Below the pieces are notes generated by a model. It did no database searches, had not been told where the DNA came from, and was given only the letters and a program-made list of their open reading frames with translations. A program made the translations under genes and the position numbers. Source: Curtobacterium flaccumfaciens pv. betae (GTDB taxonomy: Bacteria > Actinomycetota > Actinomycetes > Actinomycetales > Microbacteriaceae). From it: 64,000 nt of DNA. The stretch lies in assembly GCF_026241855.1 (NCBI RefSeq), contig NZ_JAPJDC010000001.1, positions 3,100,001 to 3,164,000 on the forward strand, given 5' to 3'. This document shows, in pieces, positions 7,714 through 16,176 of this stretch (positions are counted from its first letter, which is position 1; every line of letters starts with the position of its first letter).

Positions 7714-8595
7714 ATGCTCACCATCGAAGGGGTGACCAAGCACTTCGGCGACCGCCGGGTGCTCGACGACGTGGGGTTCACGGTCGGCAGCGGCCGCCTC
7801 ACCGGCTTCGTCGGCGGCAACGGTGCCGGCAAGACCACCACCATGCGCATCATGCTCGGCGTGCTCCAGGCCGACGCCGGCTCGGTCTCGATCGACGGCA
7901 CCGCTGTCCGCCCCGCCGACCGCCGCCGCTTCGGCTACATGCCCGAGGAACGCGGCCTGTACCCGAAGATGCCGGTGGCCGAGCAGATCACCTACCTGGC
8001 CCGGTTGCACGGCGTCGACAAGCGCGGGGCGACGAACCGCACCGGCGAGCTGCTCGAACGCCTCGAACTCACCGCACACGCCGGCGATCCCGTCGAGAAG
8101 CTCTCGCTCGGCAACCAGCAGCGCGTGCAGATCGCCGCGGCGCTGGCACACGACCCTGAGGTGCTCGTGCTCGACGAGCCGTTCTCGGGCCTCGACCCGA
8201 TGGCTGTCGACACCGTGCTCGGCGTCCTGCGCGAGACCGCGGCCCGGGGCGTCCCGGTGCTGTTCTCGAGCCACCAGCTCGACGTGGTCGAGCGGCTGTG
8301 CGACGACGTCGTCGTCATCGCCGGTGGCACGATCCGCGCCGCCGGTCCCCAGGAGGAGCTCCGCAAGCAGGCCGGTCCGGCCGCCTGGGAGCTGCTGGTC
8401 GACGGGGACGTCGCCTGGCTCCGCGACGAGCCGGGTGTGGCCGTACGGGAGTTCGACGGCGGGTACGCGGTCTTCGAGGCCGACGCCGCCACCGCCCAGC
8501 GCGTCCTGCAGCGTGCCGTCCAGCACGGCACCGTCGGGTCGTTCTCGCCGCGGGTGCCGCGGCTCAGTGAGGTCTTCCGGGAGGTCGTCCGATGA
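7714..8595 (+). CDS. ABC exporter ATP-binding protein (NatA/DrrA type)
   Basis: 293 residues with a complete nucleotide-binding domain: Walker A GGNGAGKTTT (residues ~36-45), signature LSLGNQQRVQ, Walker B VLVLDEPFSGLDP and the H-loop FSSHQ. The C-terminal ~80 residues match the DUF4162-like tail of NatA/DrrA proteins. It energises the membrane partner encoded by the next gene, overlapping by 4 bases (ATGA). Cytoplasmic face of the membrane; substrate unknown, likely controlled by the adjacent two-component system. Confidence 0.92.
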   Translation: MLTIEGVTKHFGDRRVLDDVGFTVGSGRLTGFVGGNGAGKTTTMRIMLGVLQADAGSVSIDGTAVRPADRRRFGYMPEERGLYPKMPVAEQITYLARLHGVDKRGATNRTGELLERLELTAHAGDPVEKLSLGNQQRVQIAAALAHDPEVLVLDEPFSGLDPMAVDTVLGVLRETAARGVPVLFSSHQLDVVERLCDDVVVIAGGTIRAAGPQEELRKQAGPAAWELLVDGDVAWLRDEPGVAVREFDGGYAVFEADAATAQRVLQRAVQHGTVGSFSPRVPRLSEVFREVVR

Positions 8596-9668
8596 ACAAC
8601 TCCTTCGTGCAGGCCGTGCGGCTCGTCTCCGCACGTGAGATCCAGGCACGCATCCGCAGCAAGGCCTTCGTGGTCTCGGCGCTCATCCTGATCGGCATGG
8701 TCGTCGCGTCGATCGTCGTCGGCGGGATCGTGAGCAAGGCCACCGCCGACGACACCACCCCGGTCGCGGTCGTCGACGGCGTCTCGCTGCCGACCACCAG
8801 TGGGCTCGACGTCACGGAGTCGGCATCGGTCGACGACGCCGAACGGCTCGTGACCAAGGGCGACGTCGACGCGGCGATCGTGCCGTCGGACGACCCGCTC
8901 GGCTACAAGGTCGTCGGACTCGACGAGGCCCCGTCCGAGGTCGTCTCGGCGTTGAGCGTCACCCCGCGCATCGAGTTGCTCGACCCGGACGCACTGCCGG
9001 GTGGCCTCGTCTACCTCATCGCCATCGCGTTCGGCGTCGTGTACTTCGCGTCGGCGGTGACGTTCGGCCAGTCGATCGCGCAGAGCGTCGTCGAGGAGAA
9101 GTCGACCCGGGTGGTCGAGATCCTGATGTCCGCGATCCCGGCCCGAGCACTGCTCGCGGGCAAGGTCCTCGGCAACAGCATCATGGCCTTCGCCCAGATC
9201 GTCGCGGTGGCCGTCGCCGCCATCGTCACGTTGGCGGTGACCGGCCAGGACAACATGTTCGCGATGCTCGGCCCGAGCATCCTGTGGTTCATCGGCTTCT
9301 TCGCGATCGGGTTCGTGCTCCTGGCGTCGCTGTTCGCCGCGGCGGCCGTGTTGGTGTCCCGCCAGGAGGACGTCGGCAGCGTCACCACCCCGGTGATGAT
9401 GCTCGTGATGATCCCGTACTTCCTGATCATCGTCGCGTACGACAACCCGACGATCCTCGGCATCATGTCGTACGTGCCGTTCAGCGCCCCGATCGGCATG
9501 CCCATGCGGATCTTCCTGGGGACCGCCGAGTGGTGGGAGCCGATCCTGTCGCTCGTCATCGTCGCCGCTTCGGTCGTCGCGGTCGTGGTCATCGGCGCCC
9601 GCGTCTACGAGAACGCCCTGCTCCGCACCGGCAGTCGCGTGAAGCTGTCGGAGGCGTTGCGCGGCTGA
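8592..9668 (+). CDS. ABC-2 type exporter permease (NatB-like)
   Basis: 358 residues. One N-terminal membrane segment (residues ~25-47), a ~110-residue extracytoplasmic domain, then five C-terminal membrane segments starting at VYLIAIAFGVVYFASAV. The signature EEKSTRVVEILMSAIPARALLAGK between TM2 and TM3 (quoted here as a motif region) is the coupling element of NatB-type permeases. Works with the ATPase encoded immediately upstream. Confidence 0.9.
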   Translation: MNNSFVQAVRLVSAREIQARIRSKAFVVSALILIGMVVASIVVGGIVSKATADDTTPVAVVDGVSLPTTSGLDVTESASVDDAERLVTKGDVDAAIVPSDDPLGYKVVGLDEAPSEVVSALSVTPRIELLDPDALPGGLVYLIAIAFGVVYFASAVTFGQSIAQSVVEEKSTRVVEILMSAIPARALLAGKVLGNSIMAFAQIVAVAVAAIVTLAVTGQDNMFAMLGPSILWFIGFFAIGFVLLASLFAAAAVLVSRQEDVGSVTTPVMMLVMIPYFLIIVAYDNPTILGIMSYVPFSAPIGMPMRIFLGTAEWWEPILSLVIVAASVVAVVVIGARVYENALLRTGSRVKLSEALRG

Positions 9669-9697
9669 CGCCGCCGGCCCGTCAGGTACGGCCAGGA

Positions 9698-9739
9698 GGC
9701 CCGCCCAGGGTGAGCAGATCAGCTCACATCGGGCGGGCC
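9698..9739. terminator. Hairpin terminator between convergent genes
   Basis: GGCCCGCCC (9698-9706) pairs with GGGCGGGCC (9731-9739); the loop contains a second stem TGAGC/GCTCA. Ends the ABC exporter operon and the convergent XRE gene. Confidence 0.7.
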
Positions 9740-9747
9740 GTCCGTCG

Positions 9748-9978
9748 TCAGTCCGCGCGCACCGAGAAGACGTCGCCCGGCTGGCAGCCGAGCACCTCGC
9801 ACAGTCGGGTGAGGGTGGAGAACCGGATCGCGCGAGCCCGGTTGTTCTTGAGCACCGAGAGGTTGACGACCGTCACACCGACGCGGTCGGCGAGCTCGGT
9901 CAGGGTCATCCCCCGCTCGGCGAGCAGGTCGTCGAGGTGACAGACGACCGCGTGGCCGTCCTCCTGTTCCGGGGGCAT
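9748..9978 (-). CDS. Small XRE/YozG-type HTH regulator
   Basis: 76 residues from ATG 9978. Cro/CI HTH pattern: VCHLDDLLAERGMTLTELAD, RVGVTVVNLSVLKNNRARAI, then RFSTLTRLCEVLGCQPGDV. The ATG overlaps the stop of the DUF2975 gene by one base (TGATG), the usual pairing for this family. It probably binds the palindromes near 10604-10632 upstream of the pair. Confidence 0.88.
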   Translation of the reverse strand: MPPEQEDGHAVVCHLDDLLAERGMTLTELADRVGVTVVNLSVLKNNRARAIRFSTLTRLCEVLGCQPGDVFSVRAD

Positions 9979-10589
9979 CAGACCAGCCCGGCCTGGTCCC
10001 GCACCATCCGCTGCGAGGCGGTGAGCGCGAACCGGAAGCAGACGACGACGAGCAGGCCGAGGTACACGGGCAGGAACTGGTGGTCCACCACCGGGGTGGG
10101 CAGGTACCCGTCCCAGCCGAGGCCCGACACCACCCAGTTCCACCCCATGCGGCGGACGAACGACGGCAGGAACCCGGCAGCCAGCACCGCGCCGGCGAGC
10201 CAGTCGAGGATCCGGGTGGTCGAACGGTCGAAGAGTCCGCCGCGCGAGATCTTCCAGGCCACCGCCGCGACCAGGGCGATGAGGGCGCTGACGAGCAGGA
10301 CCTCCAGGGCGTCGCCGACGCGGATGTACCCGATCGCACCACCCGGCACGTCGGCGATCGGCGCCCGGAGCACGAGCTGGTCGGACGTCACGATCGCACC
10401 GCCCGGAGGCTGCGGGACGGCACTGGTCTCACGGATCCGGATCGGCACCGCCACCGTGCCCGAGGTGATCGAGTGGACGAGCAGGTCGACGTACCGCCAC
10501 ACGACGATCGCGATGCCGATCGCACACGAGACGACGTAGGCCAGGTAGGAGTTCCGCCCGCGGGGCGGTTCGTAGACGGGCGTGGTCAT
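9978..10589 (-). CDS. DUF2975-type membrane protein
   Basis: 203 residues with four membrane segments (about residues 16-36, 95-115, 130-150 and 172-192) and an extracytoplasmic loop between the first two. DUF2975 proteins are regularly co-encoded with a YozG-like HTH protein, as here. Function is unknown; the pairing suggests that the membrane protein modulates or responds with the regulator. Confidence 0.75.
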   Translation of the reverse strand: MTTPVYEPPRGRNSYLAYVVSCAIGIAIVVWRYVDLLVHSITSGTVAVPIRIRETSAVPQPPGGAIVTSDQLVLRAPIADVPGGAIGYIRVGDALEVLLVSALIALVAAVAWKISRGGLFDRSTTRILDWLAGAVLAAGFLPSFVRRMGWNWVVSGLGWDGYLPTPVVDHQFLPVYLGLLVVVCFRFALTASQRMVRDQAGLV

Positions 10590-10603
10590 GGCTGCTTCCC
10601 CTG

Positions 10604-10648
10604 TCGATCATCGATACCATCGAATTTCGATGCAACGATAAACGATAG
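10604..10648 (-). promoter_or_regulatory. Operator cluster upstream of the DUF2975/XRE pair
   Basis: TCGATCATCGA (10604-10614) and CATCGAATTTCGATG (10618-10632) are both perfect odd palindromes sharing the half-site ATCGA; a tandem AACGATA repeat follows. Position immediately upstream of the start codon fits an autoregulatory operator. Confidence 0.55.
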
Positions 10649-10666
10649 GTCCGGTGCCGGCAACCC

Positions 10667-11698
10667 CTACAGCAGACCGAAGGCCGCCTGCATGCCCAGG
10701 CTCGTCCCCGCCACCAGGACCCACAGCGCGATGCCGAGCAGCATCGGCCGGAACCCGGCACGGCGGAGCGCGGCGAAGTCCGTCGAGCAGCCGATCGCGG
10801 CGAGCGCCACCGTGATGAGGAACGAGGCGGCCGTCGCGAACCCCGGCGCCACGGACGCGGGCAGGACCCCGACGGTCCGGAGCAGCACCACCACGAGGAA
10901 CCCGATCAGGAACCACGGAACCAACCGGAACACACGGAACCCGCGACCCGGCCCCGAGGCGGGGGCGTGCTGCTCGCGGGAGGCGCGGCGGGCCTCCAGT
11001 CCGGCCAGCCCGATGACGATCGGGATGATCATCAGGGTGCGCACCAGCTTCACGACGACCGCGGTGTCGGTCGCCTGGCGGCCGTAGACGGTCGCCGTGG
11101 CGACGACGGACGACGTGTCGTTCACGGCGGTGCCCGCGAAGACGCCGAAGGCGTGCTGGCTGAGGCCCAGGGCGTGCCCGAGCAGCGGGAAGGCGAAGAC
11201 GGCCGCGATGTTGCAGAGGAAGATCGTCGACATGGCGTAGGCGACGTCCGCACTGACCGCGCCGATGACGGGTGTCACGGCGGCGATCGCCGAGGCGCCG
11301 CAGATGCCGGTCCCGACGCCGATCAGGGTGCGGAGTGCGCCCGAGACCCGGAGCAGTCGGCCGATCCCCCACGCGGCCACCAGGCAGACGACGAGCGTCG
11401 CGAGCATCACCGGCAGGGTCTCACCGCCGATGCGCAGGACCTCGCCGATGGACAGCTGCGCGCCGAGCAGGACCACCGCGAACTGCAGGACCCGGCTGGA
11501 CGAGAACTTCACGCCGGGAGCCAGCGCGGCGAGTGTGCCACCGGTGCGACGCCGGACGATCCACCCCACGACGGCACCGATCAGGACGGCGGGGACGGGA
11601 CCGCCGACCACCGGGACGACCCGGCCGACGAGGGTGGCGACGATGCCGATCGCCACGGCGAGGGCGACACCGGGTACGACGGCACGGACGGACTGCAT
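10667..11698 (-). CDS. YeiH-family (UPF0324) putative exporter
   Basis: 343 residues from ATG 11698, about ten membrane segments. Family markers are FSSSRVLQFAVVLLGAQLS, the glycine-rich GVGTGICGASAIAAVTPVIG and GTAVNDTSSVVATA. The family (UPF0324, YeiH) is annotated as putative sulfate or sulfite exporter without firm substrate assignment. Divergent from the gene at 11756. The 68 bases downstream of its stop include nothing coding. Confidence 0.87.
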   Translation of the reverse strand: MQSVRAVVPGVALAVAIGIVATLVGRVVPVVGGPVPAVLIGAVVGWIVRRRTGGTLAALAPGVKFSSSRVLQFAVVLLGAQLSIGEVLRIGGETLPVMLATLVVCLVAAWGIGRLLRVSGALRTLIGVGTGICGASAIAAVTPVIGAVSADVAYAMSTIFLCNIAAVFAFPLLGHALGLSQHAFGVFAGTAVNDTSSVVATATVYGRQATDTAVVVKLVRTLMIIPIVIGLAGLEARRASREQHAPASGPGRGFRVFRLVPWFLIGFLVVVLLRTVGVLPASVAPGFATAASFLITVALAAIGCSTDFAALRRAGFRPMLLGIALWVLVAGTSLGMQAAFGLL

Positions 11699-11755
11699 GT
11701 GAACAGCATGTCGCGCCCGTGGACGATCGGTGACCGCGACGGGCAGGATGGCACG

Positions 11756-12421
11756 GTGGAGTACTCCGGGGAACGGTGGGTGCAGCGGCTGCGCGACGGG
11801 GAGATGCCGAAGCGCGGGCCGCTGCTGCTCGCGGCGGTCGTCACCACGGCGGTGGGGCTCGCCGCGCTCATCGCCGAGTTCGCGTTCCCGGACTTCCTGC
11901 GCGGCATCGACAGTGCCCGGACGCAGGGGTCGTTCGTGCTGTGGCCGATCGTGGTCACGGGGTTCGGGCTGCTGCTGGCCGTGTCGACGCTGTCCGCCGG
12001 GCGAGGTGACCGCCGGACGCTCGCGCGCATCGGAGCGAGGCGGGCACCCCGGTTCCACCTGCCCGTGCTGACATCCGGCCTGCGCACCTCCGACGACTTC
12101 CCGAAGCCCCGCCCCGAGGTCTGGACCGTCGACGAGTTCGGCCTGCACGCGTGGGCACCGTCACGGGACGCGCCGGTGTTCGACCTGCCGTGGGCGCGCA
12201 TCCGGCGGTTCTCCGTCGCGACGAGGGAGTCCCGCGGCCAGCGTGCCGACTTCGGCGTCTGGATCACCACGACCGACGGTGACGACGTGGTCGTGCAGCC
12301 GCGGTCTGCCCTCGGGCGTGGGTTCGAGGCCGGACCGGACAAGCTCGACACCCTCGTGCGGGTCCTCCGCACGCTGCAGCGGGAACTCGGTGTGGCTTCC
12401 GCGCCAGCTGACCGTCACTGA
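11756..12421 (+). CDS. Membrane protein with C-terminal PH-like domain, unknown function
   Basis: 221 residues from GTG 11756 (VEYSGERWVQRLRDG); an ATG at 11708 would add 16 residues without a ribosome-binding site. Two membrane segments near residues 23-43 and 58-78 are followed by a ~140-residue soluble domain (PEVWTVDEFGLHAWAPSRD, FDLPWARIRRFSVATRESR) that resembles bacterial PH/YcxB-like folds. No specific function recognised. Not in an obvious operon. Confidence 0.65.
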   Translation: MEYSGERWVQRLRDGEMPKRGPLLLAAVVTTAVGLAALIAEFAFPDFLRGIDSARTQGSFVLWPIVVTGFGLLLAVSTLSAGRGDRRTLARIGARRAPRFHLPVLTSGLRTSDDFPKPRPEVWTVDEFGLHAWAPSRDAPVFDLPWARIRRFSVATRESRGQRADFGVWITTTDGDDVVVQPRSALGRGFEAGPDKLDTLVRVLRTLQRELGVASAPADRH

Positions 12422-12528
12422 GCGGGTGGGGTGTCGCCCGTCATCTCGACCCGGCCGGTCTCGTCGTTCCAGGTGAAGGTGACGGTAGTGCGGCGTGCTG
12501 CGACACTGCTCCCATGCGGGGGAAGCAC
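12418..12528 (-). other. Possible small ORF or gene remnant
   Basis: The minus strand reads VAARRTTVTFTWNDETGRVE then MTGDTPPAQ and stop, opening at a GTG near 12528. The TVTFTWNDETGRVEM stretch looks protein-like rather than random high-G+C frame, but it has no ribosome-binding site and overlaps the 5' end of the hydrolase gene. Either a short peptide gene or a fragment. Confidence 0.2.
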
Positions 12529-13344
12529 CAGGACACGATCGACGTCGCCGATGAACGGATCGACGGACCACACGGGCCCGTCCCCATCAGGCGCTACCGA
12601 CCGCTGGACCGGAGCGGCGGCACGGGAACCCCGACCCTGGTCTGGGTGCACGGCGGCGGCTTCTTCCGCGGCGACCTCGACCTGCCGGAGTCCGACGCCG
12701 TCGCACGCGCACTCGCCGAGCGCGGCCTGCCGGTCGTGACCGTCGACTACCGCCTCGGACCGCTGCCCGGACTGCCCTGGCTCGCCCGGCGTGGACCCCG
12801 TGGGCGACGGCGGGCACCCCACGCGCGGGACGAGATCGTCGCCGTCCTCCACCACCTGCACGACGAGGCGCCGTCCGGCCTGCTGCTCGGCGGGGCGAGC
12901 GCCGGTGCGTGCCTGGCGGCGTCCGCGGTCGCGACCGCCCCGCCGCTGGCCGGCCTCGTGCTGACCTACGGGTTCTTCCACGCCCGGCTCCCCCGTGACC
13001 GGGCGGTGCGGCGACTCGTCCGAGGGCACCGGCGTCTCACGCACGCGCCGCTGCTGCTCGACCTGAGCAACCGGGCGTACGCGGGCGGCCGCCCCACTGC
13101 GGTCTACCCGGCGTCCGACGACCTCGGCGGGTTCCCCCGCACCCTGTTGATCGACGCCGAGCAGGACGTGATGCGCGCCTCGGGCGAGCGCTTCGCGGAC
13201 GAGCTCGAGGCCGCGGGCATCGAGGTCGAACGACACGTCCTGCCGGACAGCCGTCACGCGTTCCTCAACCGACCCGGCACGCGGGACTTCGACGACACGA
13301 TCGAACGCATCGTGGACTGGGCCGACCGGACCCCCATCCACTGA
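12514..13344 (+). CDS. Alpha/beta hydrolase of the hormone-sensitive-lipase family
   Basis: 276 residues. The oxyanion motif HGGGFFRGD (residues ~47-55), the adjacent VDYRLGP, the nucleophile elbow GGASAGACLAAS and the C-terminal RHAFLN provide the family IV lipase/esterase triad (Ser, Asp in IDAEQDVM, His). Cytoplasmic; the substrate, probably a short acyl ester, cannot be read from sequence. A GACACT -10-like box lies 6 bases before the ATG, suggesting a leaderless transcript. Confidence 0.83.
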   Translation: MRGKHQDTIDVADERIDGPHGPVPIRRYRPLDRSGGTGTPTLVWVHGGGFFRGDLDLPESDAVARALAERGLPVVTVDYRLGPLPGLPWLARRGPRGRRRAPHARDEIVAVLHHLHDEAPSGLLLGGASAGACLAASAVATAPPLAGLVLTYGFFHARLPRDRAVRRLVRGHRRLTHAPLLLDLSNRAYAGGRPTAVYPASDDLGGFPRTLLIDAEQDVMRASGERFADELEAAGIEVERHVLPDSRHAFLNRPGTRDFDDTIERIVDWADRTPIH

Positions 13345-13472
13345 ACGCTCATCCATCTGCGAACGGCGGACATCCGGGAACGGCACGCCCATCGCGGACG
13401 TACTCTGGAAACGGAAGCAACGGCGGTTCCGAATCCCCTTCGCCACGCTCCCTGCCGTGGCGCCTCACCACC

Positions 13473-13835
13473 GTGACGAAGAGTTCCATCGTGACCGAAC
13501 ACCTCATCGAGTACGTCGCCCGCGACCGCACGGGCATCACCGCCGTCGTGACACCGACCGGTGTCATCGACGTGGACACCGTGATCCAGCACATCCGCGC
13601 CGGCCACGCCGGGTACTACGTGGCTGCCGACTCGTGGAAGCGCACGCCGGTCCGGAGCATGTCCTTCATCGGCGGGACCTACCTGTTCGCCAACTGGGAC
13701 GGATCGAAGCGGAACATGTTGCACGACCTGGCGTTCCGCTCCCCGACCCGCTCGATCGAGACGCCCCACGAGCCGGAGTCGCGGTTCTCGCGGTTCCTCG
13801 ACGCGCTGTTCGGCAGGCGCACACTGCAGCTCTGA
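13473..13835 (+). CDS. Small protein resembling DUF3892
   Basis: 120 residues from GTG 13473; GTG 13491 is an alternative start. The segment TAVVTPTGVIDVDTVIQHIR with GHAGYYVAADSWKRTPV resembles DUF3892 proteins, which carry an ssDNA- or nucleotide-binding-like small domain of unknown role. The C-terminus FSRFLDALFGRRTLQL is amphipathic. A TACTCT box at 13401 may be its promoter, giving a 5' leader of about 60 bases. Confidence 0.6.
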   Translation: MTKSSIVTEHLIEYVARDRTGITAVVTPTGVIDVDTVIQHIRAGHAGYYVAADSWKRTPVRSMSFIGGTYLFANWDGSKRNMLHDLAFRSPTRSIETPHEPESRFSRFLDALFGRRTLQL

Positions 13836-13900
13836 CCCCCGGCAACCCGCCCGTGACACCATGGCAGGGCCACGAGAGGCGCCAGCAGAAGGGGGAGGAC

Positions 13901-14170
13901 ATGCTCGCACGAGACGTTGCGGACAAGCGGTTCCGGCCGACGAAGTTCCGCGAGGGGTACGACCAGAGCGAGGTCGACGCGTTCCTCGACCGGATCCAGA
14001 CCACCCTGGCCGGGTACGAGCAGCGACGCCCCGTCGACCCGCTCACACCGGAGCAGGTCGCAGCGGTCCGGTTCCAGCCGACGAAGTTCCGCGAGGGGTA
14101 CGACCAGGGGCAGGTCGACGACTTCCTCGACGAGGTCGTCGTCGCACTGCGCCAGCACGGCGCCCGCTGA
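13901..14170 (+). CDS. DivIVA-domain mini-protein with two tandem motifs
   Basis: 89 residues preceded by GGGGGAGG. It consists almost only of two copies of the DivIVA N-terminal motif: RFRPTKFREGYDQSEVDAFL (residue ~11) and RFQPTKFREGYDQGQVDDFL (residue ~55), each followed by a short helix. Normal DivIVA/Wag31 proteins have one such motif, which binds membrane, plus a long coiled coil; the coiled coil is absent here. In actinobacteria such short 'DivIVA domain-containing' proteins are of unknown role, perhaps modulating polar growth. Confidence 0.85.
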   Translation: MLARDVADKRFRPTKFREGYDQSEVDAFLDRIQTTLAGYEQRRPVDPLTPEQVAAVRFQPTKFREGYDQGQVDDFLDEVVVALRQHGAR

Positions 14171-14192
14171 ATCGGTCACCTGCGGTGGAGGT

Positions 14193-14247
14193 GACCGCCT
14201 GGAGGCGCGGCGTGCGTTGCGGACGCAGGTCGCGCCTCCAGGCGGTC
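14193..14247. terminator. Perfect 17-bp hairpin of the GGAGGCGCGG family
   Basis: GACCGCCTGGAGGCGCG (14193-14209) pairs perfectly with its reverse complement at 14231-14247 over a 21-base loop, between convergent genes. Best interpreted as a bidirectional terminator. Confidence 0.75.
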
Positions 14248-14254
14248 GCGTCGG

Positions 14255-15619
14255 TCACCGGACCGACTTGATGGGCAGGATCACGAGGGCACCGAGGATG
14301 ACGGCGACGCCGGCACCCCAGAGCATGAGCGTGTAGTTCTGGCCGCCTCCGATGCCGAGCAGGAACAGACCGACGGCGGGGGCGAGCGACTGCGGCAGGG
14401 CGTTCGCGATGTTGATGACACCGAGGTCCTTGCCGGGGCGCTCCGGGTCGGGCAGCACGTCGACGATCAGGGCGGTGTCGATGGCGGCGTAGATGCCGAA
14501 GGCGAAACCGAGGACGATCTCGGCGAAGTAGAACCCGCCGACGCTGTCGACGTGGGCCAGGATCACCAGGCCGACGGCGGTCATGGCCGTCGAACCCCAG
14601 ACGAAGACCTTGCGACGCTGGATCCGGTCGGACACCCAGCCGGAGACGGCCGCACTGACGAGCAGGGCGATCGTGTACAGGAGCACACCGAACGCCACGG
14701 CGCCGACCGCTTCGGCCTGCGGGAGTCCGATGCGGTCCTGCATGTAGAGGAGTCGGTACGTCGTGAACATGAACGTGCCGAAGGTGATGAGGAAGCGGCC
14801 CCACCAGGCGAGCCCGAAGTCGCGGTGCTTGATCGGGTTCGTCCAGAACGAGCTGATCAGGTTGATCCAGCTGAAGGGCTTGACCGGCGTCGTCGGCAGG
14901 TCGTCACGGGCGACGAACGAGTAGACGAGGACCGCGATGATCGCCAGGACGCCCGGTGCGATGAACAGGACCGGCAGGTTGCCGACCAGGTACACGGCCA
15001 GGTAGAGCCCGGCCAGGATCGCGATGTTCTGGGCCAGGGCGATGACGCTCGACGCCTTGCCGCGCTGGAACTCCGGCACGTTGTCAGCGAAGCTCGCCGT
15101 GAGCGTGGACAGGACCGCGTTGGCGGAGACCTGCGCCAGCACCCAGGCCAGGGTGAGCTGGAGCACGTCGGGCGAGAACGCGAGCCAGGCGAGGGAACCG
15201 ACGAAGACGACGACACCGCCGACCATCCAGGGGCGGCGACGGCCCCACCTCGTGCGGGTGCGGTCGGAGAGCGCGCCGAACAGGGGGTTGGCGAACAGGG
15301 CGCCGAGCGCGCCGAACGGCAGGACCGAGCCGACGACGGTCTCGGGGCTCGTCGGGTTCAGCTCCGTCGCCTTGATCGACATGCTCACGAAGACGGGCGT
15401 GAGCAGGGCGACGAACAGGCCGAACTGGGCGAAGCTGAGGCCCCAGAGGTAGCCGCGGCCCACCCGGACGGTGCTGACGGACTGCGTGATGCCCTCGACC
15501 GAGAACGCTCGGGACGCCGCGGCGTCCGTGGCGGTGGCTCCGGCGGCTGCGGTGACCGCTGGGGACGCGGTCCCGGCGATGCCCCGCGTGGGTTCTTCCT
15601 TCGACGTCGGTGTCGACAT
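14255..15619 (-). CDS. MFS sugar-type transporter
   Basis: 454 residues from ATG 15619, which has a strong AAGGAGGAGTC ribosome-binding site. About 55 N-terminal residues are hydrophilic and Ala/Thr-rich before TM1. MFS hallmarks are GALSDRTRTRWGRRRPWM between TM2 and TM3 and GWVSDRIQRRKVFV in the second half; the pattern resembles sugar transporters of the SLC45/GPH-like branch. Substrate unknown. An inverted repeat at 15663-15677 upstream may be a regulator site. Confidence 0.8.
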   Translation of the reverse strand: MSTPTSKEEPTRGIAGTASPAVTAAAGATATDAAASRAFSVEGITQSVSTVRVGRGYLWGLSFAQFGLFVALLTPVFVSMSIKATELNPTSPETVVGSVLPFGALGALFANPLFGALSDRTRTRWGRRRPWMVGGVVVFVGSLAWLAFSPDVLQLTLAWVLAQVSANAVLSTLTASFADNVPEFQRGKASSVIALAQNIAILAGLYLAVYLVGNLPVLFIAPGVLAIIAVLVYSFVARDDLPTTPVKPFSWINLISSFWTNPIKHRDFGLAWWGRFLITFGTFMFTTYRLLYMQDRIGLPQAEAVGAVAFGVLLYTIALLVSAAVSGWVSDRIQRRKVFVWGSTAMTAVGLVILAHVDSVGGFYFAEIVLGFAFGIYAAIDTALIVDVLPDPERPGKDLGVINIANALPQSLAPAVGLFLLGIGGGQNYTLMLWGAGVAVILGALVILPIKSVR

Positions 15620-15662
15620 GACTCCTCCTTGAGTCACAGGGGGCTTCGGCGCCCGCTGAATC

Positions 15663-15677
15663 CCTAGTGCTGCTAGG
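15663..15677. promoter_or_regulatory. Inverted repeat upstream of MFS gene
   Basis: CCTAG-TGCTG-CTAGG lies 43 bases upstream of the MFS start codon; it may be an operator or overlap the promoter. Confidence 0.35.
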
Positions 15678-15761
15678 TGATCGGGACTGTAGCACCGGAA
15701 ACCTCGTGCCGGAAGGTTTTGTGACGCATGTTTCGTCGGGCGCGGACGGATGCGTGGCGAC

Positions 15762-15809
15762 GCAGAACGACACCGCCGTTGTCGGAGGACAACGACGGTG
15801 TCGTTCTGC
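15762..15809 (-). terminator. Strong hairpin terminator
   Basis: GCAGAACGACACCG (15762-15775) pairs with CGGTGTCGTTCTGC (15796-15809), and the inner CGTTGTC with GACAACG, giving a stem of more than 20 bp. It directly follows the small acidic gene at 15837 on the minus strand and separates it from the MFS gene. Confidence 0.75.
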
Positions 15810-15836
15810 ATCGACCCGCAGGCCGGAAAGGAGCCG

Positions 15837-16007
15837 CTAGTGCTCGCCGTCCTCTTCCGGGTTGAAGTGCGAGTCGTCACCCGTGTGGCCCGCGGCCAGG
15901 CCGTCGGGGTTGTTCGGGATGGTGTTGTCGTCGCCGAGGCCGCCCGGCTTCTCGGTGCCCTCGGAGTCGTTCTTCGGGGCGTCGTGCGTGTTGTCACTGT
16001 CGGTCAT
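15837..16007 (-). CDS. Small acidic protein, unknown function
   Basis: 56 residues from ATG 16007 ([17 protein letters not shown]) with CTGGAGCAG upstream as ribosome-binding site. It is rich in Asp, Glu, Asn and Gly, with no hydrophobic core, so likely disordered; it ends [10 protein letters not shown]. Similar short acidic proteins are widespread in Microbacteriaceae without assigned roles. A strong terminator follows. Confidence 0.6.
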   Translation of the reverse strand: MTDSDNTHDAPKNDSEGTEKPGGLGDDNTIPNNPDGLAAGHTGDDSHFNPEEDGEH

Positions 16008-16139
16008 GAGCTGCTCCAGTGCAGAGATCGATCCGGCAGCACTGCCGCCGGTGGTACTGAGGACTCGGACAGTACGTGGCGCACCTCGGAAACCGCCGTC
16101 CACCCGGAGGCAACGGATGACAGGGACCGGGACGATCGG

Positions 16140-16155
16140 TAGATTGTTCAACAAC
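16140..16155 (+). promoter_or_regulatory. pxp promoter with GntR operator
   Basis: TAGATT (16140-16145) is a -10 box; TTGTTCAACAA (16144-16154), a perfect odd palindrome, overlaps it and the expected start point. The identical 11-mer occurs at 21985-21995 next to the GntR gene, so this is the likely repressor site. Confidence 0.7.
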
Positions 16156-16176
16156 CCGCGAGGACAGGGAGCACCC

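Noticed and set aside
14255-15997. A 580-codon form of the MFS transporter
   Set aside because: The AAGGAGGAG site before ATG 15619 and lack of hydrophobic or conserved sequence upstream support the shorter start; a terminator hairpin also lies inside the extension.
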